A stretch of DNA of 64,000 nucleotides from Thelonectria olida. Its lineage: Eukaryota; Ascomycota; Sordariomycetes; Hypocreales; Nectriaceae. Location of the stretch: positions 682,001 through 746,000 of the forward strand of contig JAGPYM010000001.1 in NCBI GenBank assembly GCA_020736575.1. Reading direction: 5' to 3'. Numbering within the stretch: the stretch's first letter is position 1; every line of letters begins with the position of its first letter. Made by a program: the position numbers and the translations under genes. The notes under the pieces were generated by a model. That model did no database searches. It saw only the letters and a list, made by a program, of their open reading frames with translations, and was not told where the DNA came from. Shown here one piece after another: positions 31,605 through 43,300 of this stretch.

Positions 31605-34600
31605 ACTCCCTCGAATAACAGCCAGTTGTGTCTGGGCGTGAGCTGTTGACGTGGTGGATTGTGTTTGGGGGTTAGATGAGGCTGTCTTCAGGAACAGCTT
31701 CGGGATCTTAGGGGAGTTTTAGGGGACATTTGATCTTGTACGAGTAGTTAGAAAAACGGAGATAGTTCGAAGAAAGGTTGTTGAAATTGATCTTCTAGTG
31801 ACCTGCTCCGTCCCTATATCCATTGCGGAATCAACTTGCATCCCCAAGTCCTATCACCGACACTAACAAATCCATGGGGCATTTAAGGCATGTCAAACGA
31901 TACATGCAACACCTACATAAAGCATTTAAATGTAAGGTGGTTAGGAGTGAGTTCAGGGGCAAGGTTAACAGTGAGGTTAGGAGTAATGGTGCTAGGCTTT
32001 TGGCTTGTCACTTTACATATAAAGCTGGAAATGCCGGGAATTATTAACCAGGCATCATTATCATTGACAACACTGCGTCAGGGGTTAGGCAATACGCACC
32101 ACCGCGGCAGTCAGGACTCAGCCGCAATCGGCAACGACTGATGCTCGAGATGGCATCCAATGTCACCACGACCCGTAGAAGGTGTCAAGACGGAAACCTG
32201 TCCATGGAACCTTTGCCGTGGCTGTCAGAAACAGCAGGGGACGGCTCAGTAGCACAAGTGGCCAAGACACACGACATCCACACACACATACACACACACA
32301 CACACACCATCACTCTTCTGCAGCCAGGGTCCGGTCCTGCATGTGGTGATAACGAAACCCTGCCAGTGATCCAGACTGCATATTCGTACCGTCCGTATAT
32401 ACTACGCACATACATACTTGATGCACAGTTGCATACAGAGTGGCATAACGGATGGGCATTGCAGACGAGATGACGTGACAAGAACTCACACAACGGCTCA
32501 CACTTTGGTGTGTATCGCCGTCTTCCGACATTCGCTCTTCCCTCACCCTTCGTCACTCTCGTACGTGCTGGAAACAATTTCGGCTCACGTACTCCACCCA
32601 GCCAAGACAAGACAATACATAAGAGGATTGGGAAAGCCGAGGTTGGTTCTGTGTGGCGGAGAGTTCGTGCGGCTATACGTATACGCAGCTGGACGAATTT
32701 TGCAACTTCGTAGCGGGTCCCTGGACCCTTGAGCTGTCGTTATCTATTCCCTGTTATCCGCAGACCGTCTTTGACGACAAGAACGAGACAATTTCGACAG
32801 GGCGGCTCCGGAGGCGACAAGGGGGAGCAAAGGGTGAAGTCTCCGCAGAGCCGCAGTGACAACCCCGGAACGGGAAAAACGCCACAAGGGTCCTTGCCCG
32901 CAAGCCACAGCTGACAATTCGCGCAGGACAAGTGGCGAAGTGGCTGGTGGCTTGAGTGGCTGCTGGGAGCTGCGATTGGCTCGCTCTCGGCCCAGGACCC
33001 TGCGAGTCTCTTTGGCTTCTGGACGCCATGATGCCCCCAGTGCCCACTCCAACAAGTCCCCGAATGCAACCACTCATCAGCGGGCGCTTCAAGATGCTCG
33101 TCCTTCTTCTTCGCGCACGAGCCAGAAAAGTCGAGCTTTGCTTCGGCTTTATCGTGGGGCTCCAATCAAGCCCAAGGGTCTTCAAAGCCTCCCCTCAGGC
33201 TGGGGGAGGGATCAAGAGACAGGGCGAAAAGAGGAAATAATACGCTCACACTAACTAGGGGCCAAGAGGTTGCAGCAGCTAGCTACTGCGTAGTAGGCCG
33301 AATCGACCGAGATTGTTATCGAGTCTAGACGTTCTGGCTCGGCTCTTCTGTGGCAGCACATGGCACTGACTATTGACTTGTCCGCCCGATATCCGTCCAT
33401 ACGTTGATAGCCCACGTTAGACGACGGGCTTCTCTTCCGCCTATGACGGCCTTGTCGCTATCAACGAATATATCGAGCGAGACAAGGGTCTCCCACGTTT
33501 CCTCCATCTCTCGCCCCCCCGCCCCCCAAGCCCATCCTTGTCCCGCTCGCTCTCTTGCTCGGCGGTCCACTCGTTCGAAAATCACGATATCATCAGCCAT
33601 CTTTCCATCCACCATAGCGCCGAAGTTCGACCCCCTCCCTCCGCCTACGGAGGACAGTCCCGAGACCGCAGACTGACGCTGTTCGGGCTTTGATCTCTGT
33701 GGTGCGCTTATTCGCAACCAACAACCAAGCCATGCTCGTGGTCAATCTAGTCAGGAGCAAAGATGAGGGAAACATTGAAGCCTGGGAGCATGTAGCTGCA
33801 GCCCGATAGTGTTTCTGTCGTTGTGAGACGATGGTGATGAGACCCAAGCTGGCCAACATGTATGCATACATGGAGCATGCATGCATCTGCATCCATCATC
33901 ACATCCATCCCACGAATGCATGGGCGTCCCACTCAAAAGCCAACTTTACCGTTGGTTGTTCTGCAGGGCATCTTCGATGGCATTGAACACACAGCAGACC
34001 AGCATGGAGATATCTCTCCCCTCGTACGGATAGCGTCTCGCTCTCGTCTCCGTCCCATGGATCTTTCGGCCCTGTTTGTCACTGCAACTATTTCTCCGCC
34101 GCTCATCATCCATTCATTTTGTCTGTGGTTCGGCGTCCCCGTCTTTCCGTCCGTCATCCAATGCCCACACCTTTTTGCTTTTCCCCAGAGGCTGCACTTC
34201 AGGCTAAAACTCGCAACGCCTCGTCTCGCCTTGTTTGCGTTGCCCACATGGATGCCTCCACTTTCATCATCCATCATCCATCCCTCCAGACCCTCCCTCC
34301 ACTCCCTTCCTGCCCGGTCCCCAGAAAGCGTTTACGTATGTATCTCGGGCCCCCGATCTTGTTCTAAAACGCAACGGGAACCTTGTCGTTGCTGGTGTTG
34401 TGCTAGTCAATGAAAAAGAAGGTCGTGCCGTCCCGGGTTTCCCCCATTGACGTTTATATTATATGCTCTCCTCCTCCCCTCCTCTGACTGACCTCTCCCT
34501 GTATCACAAATTCATAACTTGCCTCTTCTCCCGTCCTTCTCGTCCTCCCACCCCTTCCAACCAGAGTCACCGCCGCACCACCGCAAACGTACATACGGAA

Positions 34601-34952
34601 ATACCCTGGTTGGCCCATTCCCTTCCTCTTTGTGAGACAAACGGATATTTCCCACCCTCACACTCACACCATTTCCCCGGCCTTTCTCTCGACGAAGCAT
34701 CCCGTTCGGGCTCGCACCCAATCTCGGCCAATCGGTCTCCCCCCCCCCTTGGATCAAGTTGTCGCCCTAGACTTCAAGGGCAGCAGCAGTATTTGCTTCT
34801 TGAACATCTCCCACACAAATATTGGTCATCGATTCGTCAAACGGGCAAAGGATAAAACACACACCCCCATCCCCATCCTCCTCCCTCTTTCAACCTCAGC
34901 ATCATCATCACTCGACGACCAAACTACGAACACTCTCTCTTATCCATTCACA
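31605..34952. other. 3.3-kb intergenic with CA microsatellite and CT-rich leader
   Basis: A CA-rich microsatellite lies at about 32280-32308. From about 34080 to 34950 the sequence is strongly CT/CA-rich, as in long fungal promoters and leaders, and belongs to the small gene at 34953. Small ORFs show no domain features. Confidence 0.45.
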
Positions 34953-35165
34953 ATGAACGCCCCAACGTACAGCAACGCCTCCTCGTCCTCCAGCTCTTCA
35001 GCTCAGCAATCCCCCACAGTCCAGATGGTCCCCCAACCCGCCCCCGCGCAGCCCAAGACGGCGTCGACCGACGTCTTCCTCAAGGACTTCAACCTCGTCG
35101 CCGAGGCCGCCAAGCGAGCCCAGATGGCCGTCATGATGCGCGACTTTGAGGAGTGCGCCATCTAG
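34953..35165 (+). CDS. Small protein of 70 residues, uncharacterised
   Basis: A single-exon frame with a good start context (TTCACAATGAA). Seen: a low-complexity S/Q/P-rich half (residues 1-38) followed by a compact amphipathic segment (DVFLKDFNLVAEAAKRAQMA) and an acidic end, DFEECAI. The contrast between a disordered half and a helix with regular hydrophobic spacing, and the long CT-rich leader typical of strongly expressed genes, argue for a true gene. I do not recognise a characterised family and propose no function. It has no signal peptide and no membrane segment. Confidence 0.65.
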   Translation: MNAPTYSNASSSSSSSAQQSPTVQMVPQPAPAQPKTASTDVFLKDFNLVAEAAKRAQMAVMMRDFEECAI

Positions 35166-37462
35166 ATGAGTCGTCTGTCAGTCGGAACTAATTGGGTTGA
35201 TTTCGTCTTGTTCGCCAAGGGATTGATAAACGATTATCCCATTATCATCATCATCAGGACACACACACGCACATGAAAAAAAATATCCGGCCAAAAAAGT
35301 AATTGGGCCTTTGCCGCAGAAGCGCACACATCGATCACCGAATAACTAGACGGCCCATACGACAATGGCCTGTTCCCCGTGTCGCGGACTGACTTGCAGC
35401 GGGCGCGCGGCAGCCTCGGGTTTCGGGTTATTCTTGCGCTTCTCAAAACCCTTGTCCCCTTGTTCTTGTTCTCTCTCCCCTTGTGCGGGAACAGCTCGGT
35501 GGACCGATACTCGCATCTCTCCCGGCACAAAGGCCGGTTCAGCTTCTCGGGACTGTGTGGGCCTCAGTTTACCAACCGGCCCAATGCCCGAAAATGGACC
35601 GACACATGTTGAATCTCGATGAGACCATGACGGATGACCCTGATTCATGCCCGCGTTTTCTTATGATTTTCGAGCTTCTATTTTTCATCTTTTTCTATTG
35701 GATGCACAGCGACACTCTGGTTTTCTTAGGCGCACATTGGGAAAGGAAGGGGGGATTAATGGTTATGAAAGGGGCGATCCAAGTTTTGGGCATCGAAACA
35801 ACGCCCACTGGCGTTTTTGAGCTTCGCTTCTGTCTTGTTTTGCCTACAGAGATGGATGCCAACATGTTTGGGTCACTAGAATAGATGGATGGTACAGGGA
35901 CGGATCAAGGAAAGAGAGGCAAGGACCTGGAAGATTGCTCCGAGAGGCTTTCTGTCCAGACTCTAGAGTCACGAGATACCACTTACCACTACCTACCTAC
36001 CACTGGCTGGTTTCATGACAACATAATTCATCTATTAACACCTTGAATCTTGCACTTCGCCTGTCGCTGCTGCCTTGTGGTTGTATGCCTCGGCTCAGCT
36101 CGTGTTTGCTACCAATGTCGTCATGGCAGCACACGAGCTGAGCACAAAGCTGTCCTGGACCGAGCCGTGCTTGTTGCACAGCAGTCCGAAGCTGACGACC
36201 CCCTCCCAATCAAGATACTTTCTCATGATGATACCCAAGAAGCTCATTGAGGAAAGAGAAAACATTTCTTTTACGAATACTGCCCTCTCTCTTCGTCTCA
36301 CCCCCCACACACACTGCACACAGACGCACACTGCCCCACGGAAGACACCCTTTCACCCCACGATCTCACTGATTCGCGTCCACTGCCTCGCACGCATTTC
36401 AACACCGCAGGGGAGAACAGCCCACATCCACGCTTGTTATCGGGATAAGGCTTCCCTGATAACCATCCATCACCTATTTGCTTCCAACATCTTACCTGTT
36501 CCTCAACCAGCCTCTCATCACACTCTTTCTCTGTCGTCTCGTCCTCTCCGCGCTCGGCTCTCCGCTCCCCACAATCCGACAGTCAAACACTCGCTCCCCC
36601 GGGCTCCACCACCGAAGGGTGACTAATGTCCGTGATCGTCACTCAACTCAACTCAACTCACTGACACCCGCAATCGAACAAATCCTGCTCGGAAGAGCTC
36701 ACTCGATGAGACAACCAGTTACGTAGTTCCCCAGATCTTCCCGAGTCAGCCAGTGCTTGGCCGACTGGCGGGCGCGGAACTTCAATCCTCCGCATTCCGG
36801 CACTCCATGTCCGGCTCTAACTCCAGCCTGGTCTAGCTCCCTCCTCTCGCAGAGGGCCCTCCGGATGTCCGTGACGGCGGGACGGTAGCCGTCGTTCGTT
36901 CGTCGTTTCTCGGAGCTTGTCCGTTGAAGGAGGCGTTGGCCGATGCCCGGCAGGCGGAAACTTGGCTGCGTCTGCCATCATGCACCACGCACGCACGCGA
37001 GCAGTTGCAGTTGCGGTTGCAGTTCTTGATGCGCCTTGGATCGACTTCAGCTCAAGAATGGCTGGCAATGCCTCAATTCACGAATTGACTAACTGATAAA
37101 CTCACGAACCACCGACAGAGCCATTCAAGATATTTATTTATTCCTTTCCGTTGTCCCGTAGCTTGTTTCCTCCCCCTACCTTCGTCATCGTCGCCCATCG
37201 AATCGTCATGCCCCACCATCCGACAAATTCCCCCCTCCCCTTCCGACCCCGCGATTGTCCGCTTCAGCTAAGGTTAGACCCGTGAAGTCCTCGAATCGCA
37301 AACGCCTCAATCGCCTCACTTTCTTGGTTTTTTTCTTCTCCTCCAAACCCCTCACGTCCCTACCGAAGCTGGTATTCTATCAATCATCACCTGTTTCTCC
37401 TCGCCCTACTTCCTTACTGCACTTCTCCTCCATACTTAACCGCCATCCGCAAGAGTGCAGGC
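35166..37462. other. 2.3-kb intergenic, no gene seen
   Basis: Contains a CT/CA-rich, leader-like stretch at about 36290-36600 and an ACTCA pentamer run near 36643-36660, but no coding frame with recognisable features follows. The right end is the promoter of the methyltransferase. Confidence 0.4.
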
Positions 37463-38410
37463 ATGCTCTCCTCCATCTCCAAACTCCCCTTCGCCCAGCA
37501 CGCCACCACCTGGGACTCCTTCTGGCGCGACTCCAAAACGCCCTGGGACCGCGGTGCGCCCTCTCTCGCCCTTCACGACCTCCTCTCTCAGCGCCCCGAC
37601 CTCGTCCCGCCTTCGCAGGGCCACGACCACCGCGGCCATCCCCTCCGCGACGCCACGGGGGCTGTCGAGAAGAAAAAGGCTCTCGTCCCTGGCTGCGGCC
37701 GCGGCCACGACGTGCTCCTCCTCAGCTCATGGGGCTATGATGTATGGGGACTCGATTCCAGCGCCACGGCCAAGGAGGAGGCCATTGAGAACCAGAAAAG
37801 GGCCGACGAGGGGGGTTTGTATAAACCCGTCAATGGGCTCGAGAAGGGCGCAATTCACTGGGTTACGGGCGACTTCTTCGGTCAAGAATGGACCGAGGGT
37901 TTGGGTGTTGGCCCTGACCCAAAGTTTGATCTGATATTCGATTACACGGTAACTCCCACATCCACCTACCCTCTCCCTCTCCATCAACTCGTCTCTGCAC
38001 ATGTTATGGTGCCATTTCTTTTTGTTTTTGACGTGGGCAAACAATGGTAACTAACTATCTAGTTTCTATGTGCCCTCCCCCGCGAAGCCAGACCTCAATG
38101 GTCCAAACGCATAACCGACCTACTCGCCCACGACGGCCGTCTCGTATGCCTCGAGTTCCCAACATCGAAACCCATGTCCGCCGACGGGCCGCCATGGGGT
38201 GTCTCCCCCGAACTGTACGAGGCGCTCCTGGCAGCCCCCGGCGAAGATATAGTATATCACGCCGACGGCACTGTCGATGAGACGCCCAGTCCTAAACCTC
38301 GTTCCGATGGCTTACACCGACTGAGCCTCATCAAACCCCACCGCACCCATCGCGACGGCACTGCCGATAACGGCGCCGTCCTTGACTTTATATCCGTTTG
38401 GAGTCGATAG
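37463..38410 (+). CDS. TPMT-family SAM-dependent thiol/halide methyltransferase
   Basis: Exons 37463-37948 and 38063-38410, joined by a 114-nt intron with a CTAAC branch site; 277 residues. Seen: an N-terminal WDSFWRDSKTPWDRG segment, the SAM-binding motif I VPGCGRGHD, an acidic strand end (VWGLDSS), and a DLIFDYTFLCALP segment across the splice junction. These are hallmarks of the thiopurine/thiol S-methyltransferase family (PF05724). Known for the family: methyl transfer from SAM to thiols, or to halide or bisulfide ions in plant and fungal members, in the cytosol. Substrate not inferable here; detoxification of sulfide or xenobiotic thiols is plausible. It converges on the OTU protease gene with 149 bp between stops. 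Confidence 0.92.
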
Positions 38411-38559
38411 TGTGTTCTATTTGAGCCAGCTCCAGCTCCAGCGTTTTGTTTGCCCCTTCTTGTTCTCTGATACCAAACCCATCACCGTACATAGTCATTA
38501 CAACAGACATAAAAGTATAGAGTTCCTTCTTCGGTTTGATAGCTTTCTTCTCCTCGTCC

Positions 38560-39486
38560 TCAAGGCGCCTTTCGCAGCGAATTGTAGTGCTCTCCAAGCC
38601 CGTATCCGTGTCGATAGTAGGCTAACCACAGCGTCTTGCCCAAAGCTGTACCCTCATCCTCGCCGATGCGCTCCGTCCTTCCGTCCTGGACGACGCGAAT
38701 CTCAGCATTGTATCGTCGCGCCAGCGCCATGAGCTCCAGCTGGCCACCCCACTCGGCTGTGTCCCGCATTTTGCGTGTGTAACCGTCCAGGTCCTCCTCG
38801 AGGAACGGCGCAAAGTCGTTGCTGTGCTCCAGCATGTACGCCGCCGCCGCCCGACGCACCGTCTTGTACGCGGGCTCTTTCGCACCGTCGCTATCCAGAG
38901 GGATGCTGTTCTGGTTGAGCTGGTCTGCCACGGCGGAGAACAGACAGTGGCCGTCTGGTGCGATGTCTTTCTCCACGAGGCCATTGGCCTCGAACGTCTT
39001 CTTCATAAACTCGCTCTCTTTGGCCCGGTGGTCTGTCATGTTTGCTGCTTCTTCCTCGGCTCGAACTGTGGCGGCTTCCTGCTCTGCGGCCCGACGAGCC
39101 ATTCTCTCTTTTTGGCGGTTGCGCTTCTTGCTTGGCTGTGATTGTTGTTGTTGCTGGGGTTCGGGCGCTTGCTGCGGATTGGAGACGCCGAGCTTCTCTG
39201 TTTCTTTGACCAGCTCCGAATCATCCTTATTATCTGTCGTCTCAAGCTCATCGTCATCGTCCTCGTTGCTTCCGTTCGTCTCGCCGTGCAGAGCTGCGAT
39301 TTCGTCTGCGTGTCGTTCTCGTAGTTGACGTTCCATCTCGGCGCACTCGTCGTTGACGCCTTTGCGGGTCTTCTTGGTAGCGTTCTTCTTCTTGCCCGTG
39401 ATGCGGCCCTGCAAGTCCTTGAGCTCGCGTCGATGGCGGGCCTGGACTTCCTCAAGCGGCTCGGCGGGCGAGGTAGAATCCATCAT
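38560..39486 (-). CDS. OTU-domain cysteine protease (Otu2/OTUD6-like deubiquitinase)
   Basis: A single exon of 308 residues. Seen: a charged coiled-coil N-terminus (RHRRELKDL..., ERMARRAAEQEAATVRAEEEA) with a Q-rich linker, then an OTU catalytic domain from about residue 170. Catalytic residues are in DGHCLFSAV (D178, C181), with the histidine in EHYNSLR (H300) near the C-terminus. This layout, coiled coil then OTU, is that of OTUD6B and yeast Otu2, which act on ubiquitin and associate with ribosomes or translation factors. Two adjacent ATGs open the frame; either may be used. Confidence 0.94.
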   Translation of the reverse strand: MMDSTSPAEPLEEVQARHRRELKDLQGRITGKKKNATKKTRKGVNDECAEMERQLRERHADEIAALHGETNGSNEDDDDELETTDNKDDSELVKETEKLGVSNPQQAPEPQQQQQSQPSKKRNRQKERMARRAAEQEAATVRAEEEAANMTDHRAKESEFMKKTFEANGLVEKDIAPDGHCLFSAVADQLNQNSIPLDSDGAKEPAYKTVRRAAAAYMLEHSNDFAPFLEEDLDGYTRKMRDTAEWGGQLELMALARRYNAEIRVVQDGRTERIGEDEGTALGKTLWLAYYRHGYGLGEHYNSLRKAP

Positions 39487-40376
39487 GCGAAGGAATGGAC
39501 GAGGGATTAAGGGGGGGAATCCAATGCTGGACTAATGTCGCTCGCTTGGTAGATCGGCGGTTCAAAAGAGTGTGTGCGCGAAAAATCCAAATGGCAATGC
39601 AAACAAGTGTTGGGTATGAAAGGAAGAAGAACTGGCCTTGTCGTTCATCGCGGGGTAGACTGTAAAATCCAGGGACGAGCCTAGTGACGGGCTTGGTGGG
39701 GGCACCATCGGGCTGCCGCCACATGCCGTCCTTGGCCGCAACCACTCACCACAGACACTATATAAGGACAGTAGCAGAGCCATCATTCTATGAACAAGTA
39801 ACAACGATTCAGCTCCAAGTAGAGGTCGTATGCTCATCTTCTAGTTCTTAGATCAAAGATAGTATTTCAAGAAACGACACACAGAGCAGACATCCTAAAT
39901 AGTGCATGGCAGGAGACTCAAATCTTCTCGAGGAATTCGTTTCCTGTTCTTCATATATTTACGACTATCTAAGTTAAGGAGACTTGATTTGTGTTCAAGA
40001 GATCGACAATGTCCCCAGTCTCGCGACTAGGACTTTAGTTGGAGCGGCATTATGCCTAATTCCGTCTTAAGACCATACCAACCAATCCTCACCTCCCGAA
40101 ACCAAGTCCTCCCAGTCCGTGAAGCCCCTCTTAGAGCCCTGGTATCTCTAAGGTGCCCCTATCGACCTTCTTTTCCTATAAATTGAAATAATTTAACACC
40201 CAAACGCCTCGCCCAAATTGTCTCAGTCGGCTAGACCATGCCCCAAGACAAAAGCTGATTCAAAATAATTTACAGAAATAAAAGGGTATATATAGGTGTT
40301 CCTTGCTCCAGATGGTCCGAAACGAATGAATGAAATGAGCAAAAATTGCCTTGAGGGGAACAGCGCAACTCATTGA
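39487..40376. other. OTU gene promoter and ApsA-like gene 3' flank
   Basis: An 890-bp region; the part near 40376 is AT-rich, as in a 3' UTR. No gene seen. Confidence 0.45.
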
Positions 40377-43300
40377 TTAAAATCCCTTAAAAGGATCATC
40401 TCGGAAGTAATCCTCTTCACCTGCGGTTCTACTACCGTGATAGTAGCCATCAGTGCCACGAGTCCCTCGGGAGCTGTAGCTATCGCCGCGGTGTCGACTT
40501 CTGCTCTGTCTCCTTCGGAGTTCTTTGCTTCGTCGACGAACCTCGTGCCTAAACTCGTCTTGTTCATCGGGGAAATCGTTAAACTGGGAAAATGCAAGAG
40601 GGCTGATGAAAGCCTCCATTCGCACCGTTCCGATCGCATCAAAGAAGTTGCTTGGTCGCGAGGATGCCTCTGACGTTCGCTGAGACGCAGTTTGGCTCAT
40701 GGCCCATGAGCCCGGGCCAGTACCAGGACCTGTGCTGGAAGCCTGAGACTGATATATGTCAGAAGAACCAGCCGTCCCAATGCTGTTACCTGCTGTGCTG
40801 TTGGTCGGGGCATGGTGAGATCCTCCAGCTGGGCCAGAGAAACCGCGGAAAGAGAGAGGAGGGGGGACATGCCCGCCAGTGTTGCTGCGCTTTCGCCCAT
40901 GTGTCATTGGGCCTGGGTTGTTCCGGTCATGGAAACGGGGAATGAAGGGAGGCTCAGCAGCATCGGCAGAGTCTTCACGCGAGTGATTGCTTGAGATAAT
41001 TCCAACAGAATCCATCGCGGGGAAGGCTACCATATCGCCCATCTGCGAGGATGGTGCGCTAGGTATGCTCGGGATGCTCGGGGTGGCGGCCTTGGGCACA
41101 TATGCCCCCCTGCCCTTGGCAAGGCGGATCGAGTCTCTGATACCAGAACGCTTCAATTTTGTTCGAGGAATCTCAAACTCGGGCAATGGCGCAGGCTGTT
41201 CAAGAGCTTGAGGGGGTGACATAATCTCAGGAACCGCCTGCGACGAATGTGCCAGGAAGGACAACGCTGTCAGCCAAATGTAGTGTCGCTCTGGTGACGT
41301 CGCTGTGAATTTGAGTGCTCTCTGCGGCGTCAGGATCAAGATTGATCGGTTGAAGAGCTGAGATGCACCCTTGGGGGCGGGGTTATCGTCTTTGACGTCG
41401 AGTACCGATTGAATGGTGACTGAATTCGTTAGCGGTTCCAATATTGAACGGACGATGGGGAACCACTTACGCTTTCGGCCCGTCTTGCCCATCAAGGCGC
41501 TTCCCGAGGACGGTTGCTTGCTACTCCAGAGAATAGCTCTCTCATAAGGCGCCAGCCACACCCATCGCTTATGACGATCGTTGCTGTTCTCATCTTTGTC
41601 CTTTGATTCGGGTACACCGAACGACTTCCTTCTTCGAACGTATTTAAACATCCATTCTCCTACCATGGTCTGCGCAATGGCGTCGACGACGCCATTGCTT
41701 TGAGAGCTCGGTGGCACGAAAGGAGGATCACTGCTCATGGTGTTGTCCGTGGTCACCGAGAGCTGGTGCTGATGGCGATACTGACCACTTCGACGAACAC
41801 GGTTACGAGGGGTGGTAATGTCGTTTCTTGGCAAAGGCGGGAGTCTTGGGCTCTCGGGAGCTTCTGTAGATGGAGACAGGGGTGGAGGAGAACGACTGCC
41901 CTGGCGACGATATCGCTGATTGCGAGGTAGTGCTGCGGCAGAGCGAACCTTCCTGATGCTACCAGCTCGATAGTGGCTGCGACCTGTTCCTCGGCGGGAG
42001 AGCATGTCTCCCCGGGTCGGACTCCTCTGCCCATCGCTAGGGGCACTAGAGCTGAAGGGAAGCTTCCTCGAGCTGGCTCGTGTTGGAATGGGGAAGGGGG
42101 GGTTCTTCGAATCCTGGAGACTGGGGCTTCTGGATCGTCCTTGGTGGCTAGCAATTCCGTTCTGGATCATTGCAGCCTTGCGCATGATGCTAGCACGATT
42201 GGAGGACATAGCAGCAGGGCTTTTCTCAAAGGCTCTTCCAGACTTGACTGAGGCCATGCGGGGAGGAACATCTTTGTGATCCGATGCAAAGAAGTTGTAG
42301 AGCTCATTTGCAAATGGCTTCATTGAACCGCGAGGCACTTGCCGCATCACAACCTGTTCAGGTGAGGTCGGGATGGTTCCGTTAGTCGTAGTTGTCCCCG
42401 TAGAGCTACGCTTTCCTGGTCGGCTTGAGATGGACTTCGGTCTTGGGGCAGACAAGGCAGTTCGGTATTCCGAGTCACTAATATCGAGATCACCAAACTC
42501 ATCCACCTCGTCAGAGCTAGCGCCGTCGAATCCTGCAAAGAGGCTGCTGAATCGATGGGGTCGCCGCATTGGTGCCTTTTGGCTGGACAGAGGACCATCA
42601 TCATTGTTACCAGGGTATGCATCGTGGGTCATGTCAGAATCGGCAATCGAGATGGGGGATGAGGGGATCTCTGGAGTGTCTCTTCTATTGGTGAGTCTGC
42701 GAGGGTTGCGTGGGGGAACGTTACCCGGAACAGGAGTAAAGCTCTTTGGGGGCTCCCCAGCTGGCGGTGGGTTTGGAGAGGATGGCCGTGAAGTGATAGA
42801 GGAGGGCTGGAGGTGAGCTGGGAGGAGGGCCAATCTTCTGTCAGTCTGAATACCCTCCGTCTGGACTCCTGCTTCCGCGGTGGAAACTGGGGCAGAAAGG
42901 TTCACTTGACAACCAAAGTGCTTGAAGTACTGGGGCAGACGAGGCTCCCGAGGTGTTGTAGGGCGGCTCGTGGGAGGATGAACGCTGATGCTGGGAATGG
43001 CGAGCGGTGGCGGGGATGGTGGCATAGGAGGGAACTCGAAGGTTCGCACAGGAGGTGGCGTTGGCGGTCTCTCTGTCTGCGTCGACGATGTAACCATTGA
43101 CGGCTTCTTGACCTCAATGGGAGCGGGAGGTGGTGGTGGTGGTCGAGTAGGAGACTTGGGGGTCTTGGGTGGCGTCAACGGGGGCTCTTCCAACGTCTGC
43201 GACGACGTTGATACCATCAGCCTTCGTGGAGGAGGTTCAATCGAGAGTGGTCGAGCCGCATGGACACGCTTCCGGCTTTGGTTCGCTTCAATTTCTCCCT

